NCBI GenBank assembly: GCA_028687645.1
Contig: JAQTZQ010000001.1
Span: 1-64,000 of the forward strand
Direction: 5' to 3'
DNA length: 64,000 nt
Source: Rhodocyclaceae bacterium
Lineage (GTDB): Bacteria > Pseudomonadota > Gammaproteobacteria > Burkholderiales > Rhodocyclaceae
Every line of letters begins with the position of its first letter. The first letter of the stretch is position 1. The position numbers and the translations under genes are program-made. The notes under the pieces were generated by a model that saw nothing but the letters and a program-made list of their open reading frames with translations, had not been told where the DNA came from and ran no database searches. Of the stretch, positions 1 through 8,700 are shown in pieces.

Positions 1-3
1 TAG

Positions 4-32
4 TTGGCATTTAAACCGGATCTGGTTATACT
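4..32 (+). promoter_or_regulatory. tRNA-Lys promoter (-35/-10)
   Basis: A sigma-70-type promoter sits just ahead of the tRNA gene. TTGGCA (4..9) and TATACT (27..32) are separated by 17 bases, and the mature tRNA begins 15 bases after the -10 box. This is seen directly; transcription itself is inferred. Confidence 0.65.
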
Positions 33-46
33 GCTGCCTCTCAAGT

Positions 47-122
47 GGGTCGGTAGCTCAGTCGGTAGAGCAGCGGACTTTTAATCCGTTGGTCCCGAGT
101 TCGAATCTCGGCCGACCCACCA
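47..122 (+). tRNA. tRNA-Lys (anticodon TTT)
   Basis: A complete 76-nt tRNA with encoded CCA. The acceptor stem GGGTCGG pairs with CCGACCC, the D-loop region AGCTCAGTCGGTAGAGC and the T-loop GTTCGAATC are standard, and the seven-base anticodon loop CTTTTAA gives anticodon TTT (80..82), so it decodes lysine AAA/AAG. Its 3' half (from base 76) is the integration target of the island: the same 49 bases recur at 52119..52167. The tRNA stays intact because the island restores the 3' half. Confidence 0.97.
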
Positions 123-124
123 AG
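76..124 (+). repeat. attL core (49-bp direct repeat in tRNA-Lys)
   Basis: A 49-bp sequence beginning GACTTTTAATCCG and ending CCACCAAG is identical to 52119..52167. It covers the anticodon loop to the CCA end plus two bases. A direct repeat of a tRNA 3' end with a tyrosine integrase next to the other copy is the usual mark of an integrated island. Confidence 0.93.
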
Positions 125-138
125 GAATACAAGCACTT

Positions 139-170
139 AGCCCAGTTCAAAAGACTGGGCTTTTTGCTTT
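139..170 (+). terminator. rho-independent terminator after tRNA-Lys (island-borne)
   Basis: The hairpin AGCCCAGT / ACTGGGCT (139..146 and 154..161) is followed by a T-rich run. It lies inside the island, so it replaces the native terminator, which was displaced to 52178..52209 by the insertion. Confidence 0.8.
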
Positions 171-178
171 TATACTTT

Positions 179-200
179 CATGTAAGCACTTTGTAAGAGA
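179..200 (+). promoter_or_regulatory. putative integrase arm-type site, left end
   Basis: CATGTAAGCACTTTGTAAGAGA matches 20 of 22 bases of 51969..51990 at the other island end. Each copy holds two TGTAAG motifs ten bases apart. Paired repeats inside both ends of an integrated element suit arm-type sites bound by the N-terminal domain of a tyrosine integrase. Binding is inferred. Confidence 0.55.
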
Positions 201-275
201 ATTTTGTCGATGTGATGCAATGTCGATCCACCTCTGGGATGCCCTTGGGGCAAGGGATTGTGGTTTTTCGCCTAG

Positions 276-1406
276 TTACACCTTGCCGATTTTGAGCCCT
301 GGTAGTGCCTTCTCGATCTGTTCCGCCACCCACACCGCTAGTCCATCAATAGTCATGCCAGGACTCATCAACATGTCCTCCTCAAAATCGAGGCTGGCCG
401 AAAAGTACGGATCATTGCTGGCCTCCCAATGCGCCTCTGCCAGCCCCTCCTGAAGTTGCTTGAACAGAGGTAACGGCAAAGACGTTTCGTGCTGAACCAG
501 CATTTCCAGCTCCAGCCCTTCATTCCAAGCTGACTGGCGCAAAGTGATTGATGTTTCACCAGGAACCGTTTCCCCAAATAGTGAGCGATCAGGTGTCATG
601 GTCAGTCCGGCTTGGTCATATCGAAGCTTGTGACGTTGATCGAGTACCACTTGCCAGTTGAAGTCTCGCAACACTTCTTCGCGAAGTTGCTCCTCAATGC
701 CGGCTTTAAGCATGTTCCAGGCAATCAGCCTGAGTTCCGGCGAATCCTTGACGGCCATCGACACACGCTCAAAATGCCAAATCGTCAAATCTATCGTGCT
801 CATCGACTCGCCGACCAGCGGTGCGATCTTGCCGAACGTTTCGACAATGACTTTTTCGGTGATGCGTTTGCCGACGATGCGCTTACCAAAGTTGATGACC
901 CAAATGTCAGGCTTGATCGAGTCGACGCCACAGCGTATTTGCAGCCAATGAAAAACAGCAATTCCCAATCCCTTTACGCGATCCTTGAAGTCAGCTTCAA
1001 AACTTGCCGCTTTAGCCCAAGCACGTAAGGATGGTTGGTCAGAGATACCAATCGACTCGAAAAATTCGAGTAACCGGCGCATCAACTCAATACGTGTCCA
1101 GTGTCGGTTCGACCACAAGAAAAGGGAAGCTGCTTCATTGCCATCACGGTCGTCAGGAAGCCTCGCCAGGATGGCTTTTAACTGGTGATGGTCATTGATG
1201 CGGTGTTGATTTTGTACCTGCAACTGAAAGAAATTCAGTGCATTCACCACCACTGGCTCCTGAATATGGAAGTTCAAAACAGTGTGCATGACATCCTCGA
1301 CGTAATCAGTTTCTCTCTGTGCCGGTTGAATGAAGGGCAAGCCTGCTACTGCGGTTGCCAGCTTGGTGAATTCTTCAGGCGTCAGATCGTTCTTTTTGGT
1401 CTTCAT
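276..1406 (-). CDS. HhH-GPD-like (DNA glycosylase-fold) protein, last gene of left-end operon
   Basis: A 376-residue protein. The centre (about residues 90-200) has GLGIAVFHWLQIRCGVD followed by KPDIWVINFGKR. That resembles the helix-hairpin-helix glycine loop and the conserved KPD-x-x-V segment of HhH-GPD/endonuclease III-like proteins, in which the Asp is catalytic. I see no iron-sulphur Cys cluster. The C-terminal 130 residues match nothing I recognise. I prefer ATG 1406 over the track's GTG 1439 because GGAG sits eight bases upstream. It is the last gene of the minus-strand series that starts at 4116, just after the peptidase-like gene. The fold is inferred from motif shape only; the protein could equally be a nuclease or a structural DNA-binding protein. 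Confidence 0.5.
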   Translation of the reverse strand: MKTKKNDLTPEEFTKLATAVAGLPFIQPAQRETDYVEDVMHTVLNFHIQEPVVVNALNFFQLQVQNQHRINDHHQLKAILARLPDDRDGNEAASLFLWSNRHWTRIELMRRLLEFFESIGISDQPSLRAWAKAASFEADFKDRVKGLGIAVFHWLQIRCGVDSIKPDIWVINFGKRIVGKRITEKVIVETFGKIAPLVGESMSTIDLTIWHFERVSMAVKDSPELRLIAWNMLKAGIEEQLREEVLRDFNWQVVLDQRHKLRYDQAGLTMTPDRSLFGETVPGETSITLRQSAWNEGLELEMLVQHETSLPLPLFKQLQEGLAEAHWEASNDPYFSASLDFEEDMLMSPGMTIDGLAVWVAEQIEKALPGLKIGKV

Positions 1407-1472
1407 TTTTCGTACTCCAGAATGGAAAACGGCCAGCACGATGGCTGGCCGGTGTTTCGTTGATTGATGTAT

Positions 1473-2147
1473 TCAGTCGGTTTCAGGTTCTAGTTCTAGT
1501 TCAAGATCAAGTCCAAGCTCTAAATCAGCTTCATTGATGTTCGGTGTCAGCAGTAAGGCATCCTCGAAATACACTTTGCAGTCACCATTGGCGGTTTCGT
1601 ATCGGTGCAGTCCTCGACGACTGGGATTGACGGTCAACGTGGCATTCCAAGGCAACATCGGTAGTGGCGGTAGTGCAGGATCGAGAATCAAGAAGCGATC
1701 AAGACTGGCACTGCCTTCCTTGCCGCCAATACCAACGATTAATACCCAGTGGTCAAAAGTAGTGTTGGTCAAACCGGCAATACACAAACCATCGGCTTGC
1801 AACGTGGCTGCTGCTTCATTGACCGGTCTTTTATCAAGCACTTTGCAGCACACTTCTTTTTTGAACGGCTTGAACACGGTTTTGAGTTCGTCAGGCAATG
1901 CGCCGCTGAAGTAATACGGTGAACAGTGCTTCCAGAACCTTGCCAGTGACTTTTTCTTGGTTTTGCTGATTGGTGGTTTTTCCAAGTCATCACGATCAAC
2001 TAAGTTCAGGATCATCAAAGCCATCAAGGCGGCATGGATGCCACAAGCCCCATCTATGTCGCTCTGGTGCAAATGTAGTGGTGTTGTACCCACCATTGGC
2101 CCATCCATGCTGGCCGTCAGTAGCGGATGCCATCGGTAAATATTCAT
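1473..2147 (-). CDS. papain-like/C39-like cysteine peptidase candidate
   Basis: A 224-residue protein without signal peptide or membrane segment. Three spaced motifs suggest a papain-fold Cys-His-Asp triad. They are DGACGIHAALMAL (Cys about residue 35 at the start of a helix), HWVLIVGIGG (His about 132) and FLILDPALPP (Asp about 155). This arrangement is typical of C39-like and related transglutaminase/peptidase folds. The C-terminus is a run of acidic and Leu residues ending ELELEPETD. ATG 2147 has GGAGG seven bases upstream. It lies between the Gp157-like gene and the HhH-GPD-like gene on the same strand. The substrate is unknown. Peptidase activity is inferred from the motifs and is moderately uncertain. 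Confidence 0.5.
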   Translation of the reverse strand: MNIYRWHPLLTASMDGPMVGTTPLHLHQSDIDGACGIHAALMALMILNLVDRDDLEKPPISKTKKKSLARFWKHCSPYYFSGALPDELKTVFKPFKKEVCCKVLDKRPVNEAAATLQADGLCIAGLTNTTFDHWVLIVGIGGKEGSASLDRFLILDPALPPLPMLPWNATLTVNPSRRGLHRYETANGDCKVYFEDALLLTPNINEADLELGLDLELELEPETD

Positions 2148-2225
2148 TCAATTCCTCCAGGCAATAGAAGGCCTCGGCACTGCCAAACTGAAACAGCACC
2201 AAGACCAATTGAGCAAATGGGATGA

Positions 2226-2723
2226 TCAGGAAAACTTTAGGCGCTTGCCCTTTTCCAGATGAGCACCGGGAATGATTTCACCGTCGAGCATGGCTGACCG
2301 CAACTCTGCCTTCTTGATGCTGATAACGGTTTCCTCTTCCTTGTAGTCGTCAGGAATGGCATCCTCGTCATCAATAATGGTTCGTGGCGGGTTGTCGCAA
2401 ACTTTCACCACAAACTCTGCTGAAGACAATTCATTGGTGCCGGTGCGAATCAATTGCACCAACAAATAGTCACGAAGCCAATCAGCACGGCTTTCCAAAA
2501 CTTTACGACGAGCACTCATCCGCTTTTCGGCTGCACGAACCATGTCAGCCTCTGCATCAAACTGCAATACCATCGCCGCGACGTTCCATGCTTTCTCGGA
2601 AAACTCGCCGCTGTGCGCATCAAGGATTTCCTCGATTATTTCGTTGGGCATCTCGGATTCATTCACCAGCACTTGAGCCAGTTCGAGAAATTCATCCGCC
2701 AATTTATAAAGTGACTTTTGCAT
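2226..2723 (-). CDS. Siphovirus Gp157 family protein
   Basis: A 165-residue cytoplasmic protein. The long N-terminal helical part contains a basic stretch (RRKVLESRADWLRDYLL). It is followed by the hallmark C-terminal half VCDNPPRTIIDDEDAIPDDY and a closing GAHLEKGKRLKF. These features match the phage Gp157 family, which is found in siphophages and mobile elements, often beside recombination genes; its biochemical role is not settled. The ATG overlaps the upstream gene's stop as TAATG, and GGAG lies upstream, so the two are translationally coupled. The neighbouring annealing-protein candidate suggests a DNA recombination module. Confidence 0.8.
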   Translation of the reverse strand: MQKSLYKLADEFLELAQVLVNESEMPNEIIEEILDAHSGEFSEKAWNVAAMVLQFDAEADMVRAAEKRMSARRKVLESRADWLRDYLLVQLIRTGTNELSSAEFVVKVCDNPPRTIIDDEDAIPDDYKEEETVISIKKAELRSAMLDGEIIPGAHLEKGKRLKFS

Positions 2724-3799
2724 TATTTTTTCTCCTTGCCATTGGCAAACGATTTCTCGGCGTCAGACCATGATTCAAGCCGTTTCAGCAATGAAGCGCA
2801 TTGCTTGCCTGTTAGCTGATCGAACTGAGTGACAGTGCCTTCCGTGGTTTTGTACAACCAGGCCAACACGCGCTTTTCAGTGAACCCGTGTTGAGCAATG
2901 CGCTGGCGCAGTGATGCCAGTTCTTGAAGGCTGATGATTTCGGTGCTTGATGGCGTTGCAGGTGTTGCATCGGTTGCATTCGATGCAGAGGTTGCATTGT
3001 TTGCGCCGACTGCGGCCTTTGCAGGCGACTTACGCAACGCTTGTTTTTGCTTCGCTGGCATTTCCAACTTTGGTTCATCTTCATCAAGGATTGCCCGATC
3101 CTCAATGTCCTGCGTGAAAACTTCACTCAATCCCGCCAGTCTTAATGTCGCGTCGATATGTGCCGATTTCTCAACCATTTTCAAACTTTTGTTCAAATCG
3201 CCGTAGTCCTGGCTGAGACTACGAGCACCAACACCTTCAGCAACGATTCGGCCTTGTGCATCCCTAAGTTCGCAACGCATCAGGATCGTCGTGATGACAG
3301 TTTGTGAAATCACTGCCTTCTCGTAATCAGGTAGCGATGGAAAATGTACAGTCATGCCCAACATGCCGGTGATTCGTTCTGCTCCCGATTTGTACAGCAC
3401 TTGTTTTGACCAGTGATACGGGTCGGTGCACTCCTTAATTCGCCCTTGCTTCGCAAACTGGCAACGTTCTTTACTGACGACATGAATTCGACCGAAGTCG
3501 ACGCCGTCGACCAATGCTGTTCGCAGCCACTCCATTAACAAATGCCGGTTTTGTTTTCTTCTTTCCAAGCCTGCGCTGAAGTGATCGGCGGGAAGATCCA
3601 GTGGGGAAACGGTAATGGCGGTGTGTGGAGCAGCTACCGGCATTGGCTGTTCGATGAGCACTGGCAGCTTGTCGATAGCGATTGGCTGATCGTGATCATC
3701 AGCGACTCTGCGAATGACTCGACGGCCATTACGAAGGCTTTGCTGTGTTGCTGCTGCGAGTTCGTGGTTCTCGCGCATTTTGTCGGCGATGGAGGCCAT
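2723..3799 (-). CDS. putative single-strand annealing/recombination protein
   Basis: A 358-residue protein. The central block DGVDFGRIH, then YKSGAERITGMLGM and AEGVGARS...GDLNKSLKMVEKSAH, has the order seen in phage and plasmid proteins. Those are usually found with Gp157 or YqaJ and are often assigned to Rad52-like annealing folds. A Cys-containing insertion (CQFAKQGRIKEC) sits between the first two blocks. The C-terminal 100 residues are Ala/Thr-rich linker plus a Gln-rich helical tail. I chose ATG 3799, not the track's 3859, because GGAGGAATACTA precedes it and the upstream stop overlaps as TAATG. The annealing role is inferred from family resemblance and context. Confidence 0.45.
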   Translation of the reverse strand: MASIADKMRENHELAAATQQSLRNGRRVIRRVADDHDQPIAIDKLPVLIEQPMPVAAPHTAITVSPLDLPADHFSAGLERRKQNRHLLMEWLRTALVDGVDFGRIHVVSKERCQFAKQGRIKECTDPYHWSKQVLYKSGAERITGMLGMTVHFPSLPDYEKAVISQTVITTILMRCELRDAQGRIVAEGVGARSLSQDYGDLNKSLKMVEKSAHIDATLRLAGLSEVFTQDIEDRAILDEDEPKLEMPAKQKQALRKSPAKAAVGANNATSASNATDATPATPSSTEIISLQELASLRQRIAQHGFTEKRVLAWLYKTTEGTVTQFDQLTGKQCASLLKRLESWSDAEKSFANGKEKK

Positions 3800-4116
3800 T
3801 AGTATTCCTCCGGCAACAGTAAAGTTGTCGCTGATCGGTCTGCTTCCGTGATGATCCATAGCCGCTGTCCGGCACCAATTTCATAGTTGGAAAGCAAGCG
3901 GTAGCCATAACGCAATGCAGCTGCGTTGGTTTGCACGTCTTCTGGATCAAGATTGCCCCAGTCTCCTTGCCAATGTCGCGCAATCAACTCGAAGGGGGAT
4001 AATTCCAGTTCCTGAAGTAAGGCTACTGCGCCGGGTGTGGCATACGTTTTACCGAGTGGGAAAAGTGTGTTTTCCGGTCGGCGATTGATAAAGCTGGGAT
4101 GGCAAATGGCAGCCAT
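3799..4116 (-). CDS. conserved small mobile-element protein, first gene of left-end operon
   Basis: A 105-residue soluble protein. It matches a compact family common on islands and plasmids with the order LGKTYATPGAVALLQE, ARHWQGDWGNLDPED, RLLSNYEIGAGQRLWIITEADRS and a closing TLLLPEEY. These proteins are often mislabelled as restriction subunits; no function is established to my knowledge. I chose ATG 4116 over the track's 4149 because GAGGAG lies eight bases upstream. It is the promoter-proximal gene of the minus-strand operon, and a large inverted repeat is 36-78 bases upstream of its start. Its stop overlaps the next gene's ATG. Confidence 0.75.
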   Translation of the reverse strand: MAAICHPSFINRRPENTLFPLGKTYATPGAVALLQELELSPFELIARHWQGDWGNLDPEDVQTNAAALRYGYRLLSNYEIGAGQRLWIITEADRSATTLLLPEEY

Positions 4117-4151
4117 GGTAGTTTCTCCTCGTGCTGAGACTCTCATCACAC

Positions 4152-4194
4152 GGTTCGCACGAACAAGTCGCCAAACTGAAAATTCGTGCGAACC
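4152..4194. promoter_or_regulatory. 12-bp perfect inverted repeat, likely operator of left-end operon
   Basis: GGTTCGCACGAA (4152..4163) and TTCGTGCGAACC (4183..4194) are exact reverse complements around a 19-base spacer. Each arm is itself a small dyad, TTCG-NN-CGAA. The position, directly upstream of the operon's first start codon, suits a repressor operator or a 5'-UTR hairpin. No protein can be assigned. Confidence 0.5.
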
Positions 4195-4478
4195 ACCAGC
4201 ACATGCTGTTCCTTACCGACTAGCGGCAATCAATCGAAACCAAAACTCGGAAAAATAGGCGTAGCAAACCAACCGACGTGTTTGTGCCCGAACTGATGAA
4301 AGTTCGTATTTGAACGGCGGTTACTGGTTTGATTCGATGGAGTGCCGACAGGTCGGCAAAGAGGGTGGGGAAGCCGGGAATTGGCTACCCAGTGACAGCA
4401 ATGTGTGTATTTAGCTTAGCTCGAAACGCTAAGTTCTGTCAACTATTCGTTTGTATTCAATCTGTTATATGATTTTCA
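4195..4478. other. gene-free stretch between the left operon and the DUF3553 gene
   Basis: No convincing reading frame was found. The stretch contains a 7-bp inverted repeat TGCCGAC/GTCGGCA at 4343..4358 without a following T-run, and AT-rich sequence near 4400-4480. It may hold the promoter region of the left operon; the DUF3553 gene ends at its right edge. Confidence 0.4.
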
Positions 4479-5336
4479 TTAGTACTGGGCACTGCACCAG
4501 ATAAACGACTGCACATCAATCATGTCGCGTGGTGGCATGTTGGCGCTTATCAGTTCGCAACGAATGAACTCAAATAGGCCAAGGACGCTGTTATAGGTTC
4601 GCCAGTTTGGTTCAGTTAGATAGTTGATTTCCCAGCAGCAAAGAGCTGCTGCCTTCTGTGTGACTTCTGGCTTGATGAATATTTTCTGCTCTGGGAAGCG
4701 AATATAGCCAAAAAATGTTGCAAGCGGCCATTTGGAAATACCCATTTGCTCAAGAGCCTGAGCAAACTTTAGGAAGCGGCATTCTTCGTCTTCGCTGCCG
4801 TAAAGAATATCGGCAAGGGCAGTTGCAAATAGCGTTTGATTCTGCGGATGCTTCAGTGCGTCATTGAATTTGATTTTCTCGAAGCTGGCGAGCAAATTCG
4901 TTTTTGCCTCTACACGTCGGGCACGTTCGCAGACCTCACTGTGTTTCCCATCAGCGATCAGGCGCTTCAATTCCGGCTCATCGAGTAACTGACAACAAAG
5001 CTGGTGAGCCGCTACCTTGTAGTCGCGTTCTTCGGAATGAAAACGTTTCCCCTCAAAGCCACCCGGAAATGCTGTCAGAAACTTCTGAATCGCCTCCGGA
5101 AGGGATAGGAAATTTGATTCGCTATGCTGGCTGGTAGCAGTTAAGTTATCCAGCAACGGATGCTTTGCAGTTTCAGCATCGACGATCTCCAGCCTCACAA
5201 ATGTAGGGGATAGCTGTTTGTTACCAGCCATCACAAAAAAGACATTAATGCGCTCAGGTGTTACAGACAACACCTTTCCGATGCCCCAATCCTTCTTGTT
5301 TGGGTGATAAACCCGGTCACCAGGGCATAGAGCCAT
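4479..5336 (-). CDS. DUF3553 domain protein
   Basis: A 285-residue soluble protein. Residues 1-55 read MALCPGDRVYHPNKKDWGIGKVLSV and continue with NVFFVMAGNKQL, the small beta-barrel of DUF3553, which resembles the CarD/Tudor-like RNA-polymerase-binding or nucleic-acid-binding fold. The remainder is Cys-containing and helical and is unassigned. I prefer ATG 5336 to the track's 5387 because GGAG lies seven bases upstream and the DUF3553 core begins there. It is a monocistronic-looking minus-strand gene, divergent from the restriction operon that starts at 5602. The barrel assignment is fairly firm; the function is unknown. Confidence 0.65.
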   Translation of the reverse strand: MALCPGDRVYHPNKKDWGIGKVLSVTPERINVFFVMAGNKQLSPTFVRLEIVDAETAKHPLLDNLTATSQHSESNFLSLPEAIQKFLTAFPGGFEGKRFHSEERDYKVAAHQLCCQLLDEPELKRLIADGKHSEVCERARRVEAKTNLLASFEKIKFNDALKHPQNQTLFATALADILYGSEDEECRFLKFAQALEQMGISKWPLATFFGYIRFPEQKIFIKPEVTQKAAALCCWEINYLTEPNWRTYNSVLGLFEFIRCELISANMPPRDMIDVQSFIWCSAQY

Positions 5337-5601
5337 TTTGTTCTCCGTTGTGGCAGAAATAATACGAAATAAACGTTTATCCGCCATGCAATTGTAATCA
5401 GAATTGCATCGGAATTGCGCTCAGGCGAAGGAAGTCATCTGAAAACCGTTGTCGATACGGCTATTTGGCTTCTGGCGCTGAGTCTGCTCAAGACACCGAT
5501 TTCAGCGAAAATTGTTTCAGGTTACACAATCAAATATCTCATCTGCATTGCCACGAGAGCTGCATGGCAGTACATTGGCAGTCTTGCCCCAAGGTGCTGC
5601 C

Positions 5602-5796
5602 ATGTCTCGTCAAAAAAACGAAACCCTGACCATACGGACCACTGCCGAAATTAAGGATTTATTGCGGCAAGCAGCAGAGCTTGAACATCGTTCGCTGGCG
5701 TCGATGATCGAGGTGCTAATTCGTGATTACGCAAAACAGGCTAACCTACAAGCGGCACCGGTTAAAGCAGGCGACCAAGGGGAAATAATCGCATGA
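5602..5796 (+). CDS. ribbon-helix-helix (CopG/Arc-type) regulator
   Basis: A 64-residue protein. The pattern is a short polar N-terminus, the beta strand ETLTIRTTAEI, helix KDLLRQAAELEH, turn RSLASM and helix IEVLIRDYAKQ, which is the ribbon-helix-helix fold. The ATG at 5602 (AAGG upstream) gives the normal RHH size, so I reject the track's longer start at 5512. Its stop overlaps the helicase ATG (ATGA, 5793..5796), so it heads the restriction-like operon. The likely role, by inference, is autoregulation of the defence genes, which would avoid toxic nuclease before methylation. Confidence 0.75.
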   Translation: MSRQKNETLTIRTTAEIKDLLRQAAELEHRSLASMIEVLIRDYAKQANLQAAPVKAGDQGEIIA

Positions 5797-8700
5797 GGTT
5801 GCTGAAAAACTCAGGTGCAGATCGTGTGATTGACCTGCTACTACCCAAACTCGACCACGAGTGTCAGTTTGATGTCGTCACGCCAGGCTTCTCCCTGTTT
5901 GCTTTCGCCAACATGCAGGGCAAGTTGAATGACCTAAAAAAGTCACACTTGGTACTGCCTGCTATGGAAAGCGACCTTGGCTTTTTAGGTGGCGAAGCAG
6001 ATCGTGCTGCGCGCAATAAGCTTGAAGCTCGCTGGCTTGCAAAGCGTTGTGCCAACTGGATTCGGGAAAAAGCGGAGATACGCCTAGCGCATGGAGGCGT
6101 TCCTCAAGGTGTTGCTGTCATTCGTAATGAAGTTGGTAATGCTCAGCAAGTCGTCATGGGCTCTTTTGCTTTGACGACTGATGGTTTGGGTATTACACCG
6201 GGTAATCCGTTGAACTTGATTCAAGCTTCCGACACCGAAGATGAAGCTGCGATGCTGAGTCAGTGGTTCGACATGCAATGGAATAGCCTGCCGCCAAATG
6301 CAGCATCCAAGGTAGCCTTTCTTGATGCGCTTGATGGCCTGTCTGCCAATTGCGACCCTTTCTCAATTTATACGCTGATGCTGCACCACCTGTTTCGGGA
6401 TGCTGGCGACGAGATGGACGAAGAGCGCATCGTCAAATCAGCAACCGGCATACGCAATACGCTGGTCTGGAAAAAACTCTACAAATTTCAGCGTGATGGT
6501 GTAGTTGGTGCCATCGACAAGCTCAGCCGTTTTGGTGGCTGCATAATTGCCGATAGCGTCGGCCTGGGTAAAACGTTTGAAGCCTTGGCGGTCATCAAGT
6601 ACCACGAGCTTCGCAATGATCGTGTATTGGTGCTCTGTCCTAAGCGTTTGCGTGACAACTGGACCCTCTACAAATCCAACGACAAGCGCAATGTGCTGGC
6701 CGCCGACCGATTGAATTACGATGTGCTGAACCATACCGACCTATCACGTGACGCTGGCACTTCAGGTGATATTGATCTCAACCACGTCAATTGGGGCAAC
6801 TACGATCTGGTGGTGATCGACGAGTCACACAACTTCCGCAATAAGGCCACGCATAAAGGCCGGGAGTCGCGTTACGACCGTTTGATGCGGCGAATCATCA
6901 AGGAAGGCGTTAAAACTCGCGTCCTGATGTTATCGGCAACGCCCGTTAATAACCGTTTGGCCGATTTGCGTAACCAGATTGCTTTTGCCACGGAAGGTGA
7001 CGACACCGCGCTGGTTGAGCATGGCATTGCCAGCATCGAGGGCACGACTCGTAAGGCGCAGGCGCAGTTCAATCGCTGGTTGAGTCTCGACGATACGGAA
7101 AAAACGCCGACCAAGCTGATAGAAATGCTCGGCTTTGACTATTTCAGTTTGCTCGACCACCTAACCATTGCCCGCTCGCGCAAACACATACAGAAATATT
7201 ACGGCATTGCTGAAACAGGACGTTTCCCGGATCGCTTGCCGCCTATCAATATCAAACCCGATGTGGATAAGTCTGGTGAGTTTCGCTCGATACGCGACAT
7301 TAATCTGGAAATTCGCCGTTTGAATTTGGCCTCTTATGCGCCGCTTCGTTATGTCCTGCCACACAAGCAAGCCGCCTACGATGCCAAGTACAGTACGCAG
7401 GTGCGTGGCGGTGAAGGCTTCTTCCGCCAGGTTGACCGTGAAGAAAGCTTGATTCACTTGCTGCGGGTCAATGTACTGAAGCGTATGGAAAGCGCCGTAT
7501 CGTCGTTCACGCTCACTGTCCATCGTCAGCTAAAGGATGTTGAAACCACATTGGCGCGAATCGAAGCCCATGATTCGGAATTCGAGGAATTGGACATTGC
7601 CGATGTCGATATCGACGATTCAGCGTTTGAAAGCTTGCTGGTCGGTCGCAAGGTCAAAGTGCTGCTTGGTGACGTTGATCTGATTCGCTGGAAGCAGGAT
7701 CTGATTGAGGATCGTAATCGACTCGCTGCCCTTTACGCTGCGGCTAAGCAAGTCAATGCTGCTCGTGACGCCAAGCTGATTGCACTGCGCGAAGTTATCG
7801 CCCACAAATGCCAACAGCCAAGCAATCCGGGGAACCGCAAAATCATAATTTTCACGGCCTTTGCGGACACTGCGAAATACCTATATGAGCAGCTTTCCGG
7901 GTGGGCCAAGGCCGAGTTGGGCATTGAGAGTGCACTGGTGACCGGCAGTGGCGGCAACCAAACCAGTTTGCCCGGCTTACGCAAAGATCTGGCGTCGATT
8001 TTGACCTCCTTCTCACCTCGCTCCAAGGAACGCCCAGCAGAACTCGCACAAGAAGGCGAACTCGACTTGCTGATTGCCACCGATTGCATTTCTGAAGGTC
8101 AGAATTTGCAGGATTGCGACTGGCTGGTGAACTACGACATTCACTGGAACCCGGTACGCATCATTCAGCGTTTTGGCCGTATCGACCGTATCGGTTCACC
8201 AAATCAGTGCATTCAATTGGTTAACTTCTGGCCCAACATGGAGTTGGACGAGTACATCAAGCTGGAACAGCGGGTCAGCGGCCGCATGGTGTTGCTCGAT
8301 ATATCTGCTACCGGCGAAGAAAATTTGATCGAACAGCAGTCCGGCAACCCAATGAACGACCTCGAATATCGTCGAAAGCAGCTACTGAAGCTACAAGACA
8401 CTGTTATCGACCTCGAAGACCTGTCATCAGGCGTTTCCATCACTGATTTAACGCTGACCGATTTTCGCATCGACTTGGCGCAATACCTGAAAGCACATCC
8501 CGGCAAGCTCGAATCCTTGCCGCTGGGTGCCTGTGCAGTGACAACCACGATGGATGCCGACATTACCCCCGGTGTGATTTTCTGTTTGCGAGCAGAAGGT
8601 GAGGCCGCGCAGAAAGTCGCCGAAGCAGGTTATCCGTTGGCTCCGCACTACTTGGTGCATGTCGGCGAAGATGGGGCGGTTCAACTGCCTTACACCCAAG

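Noticed and set aside
179-200. The end repeats as insertion-sequence inverted repeats
   Set aside because: They are in direct orientation and next to att sites and integrase, so arm-type sites fit better.
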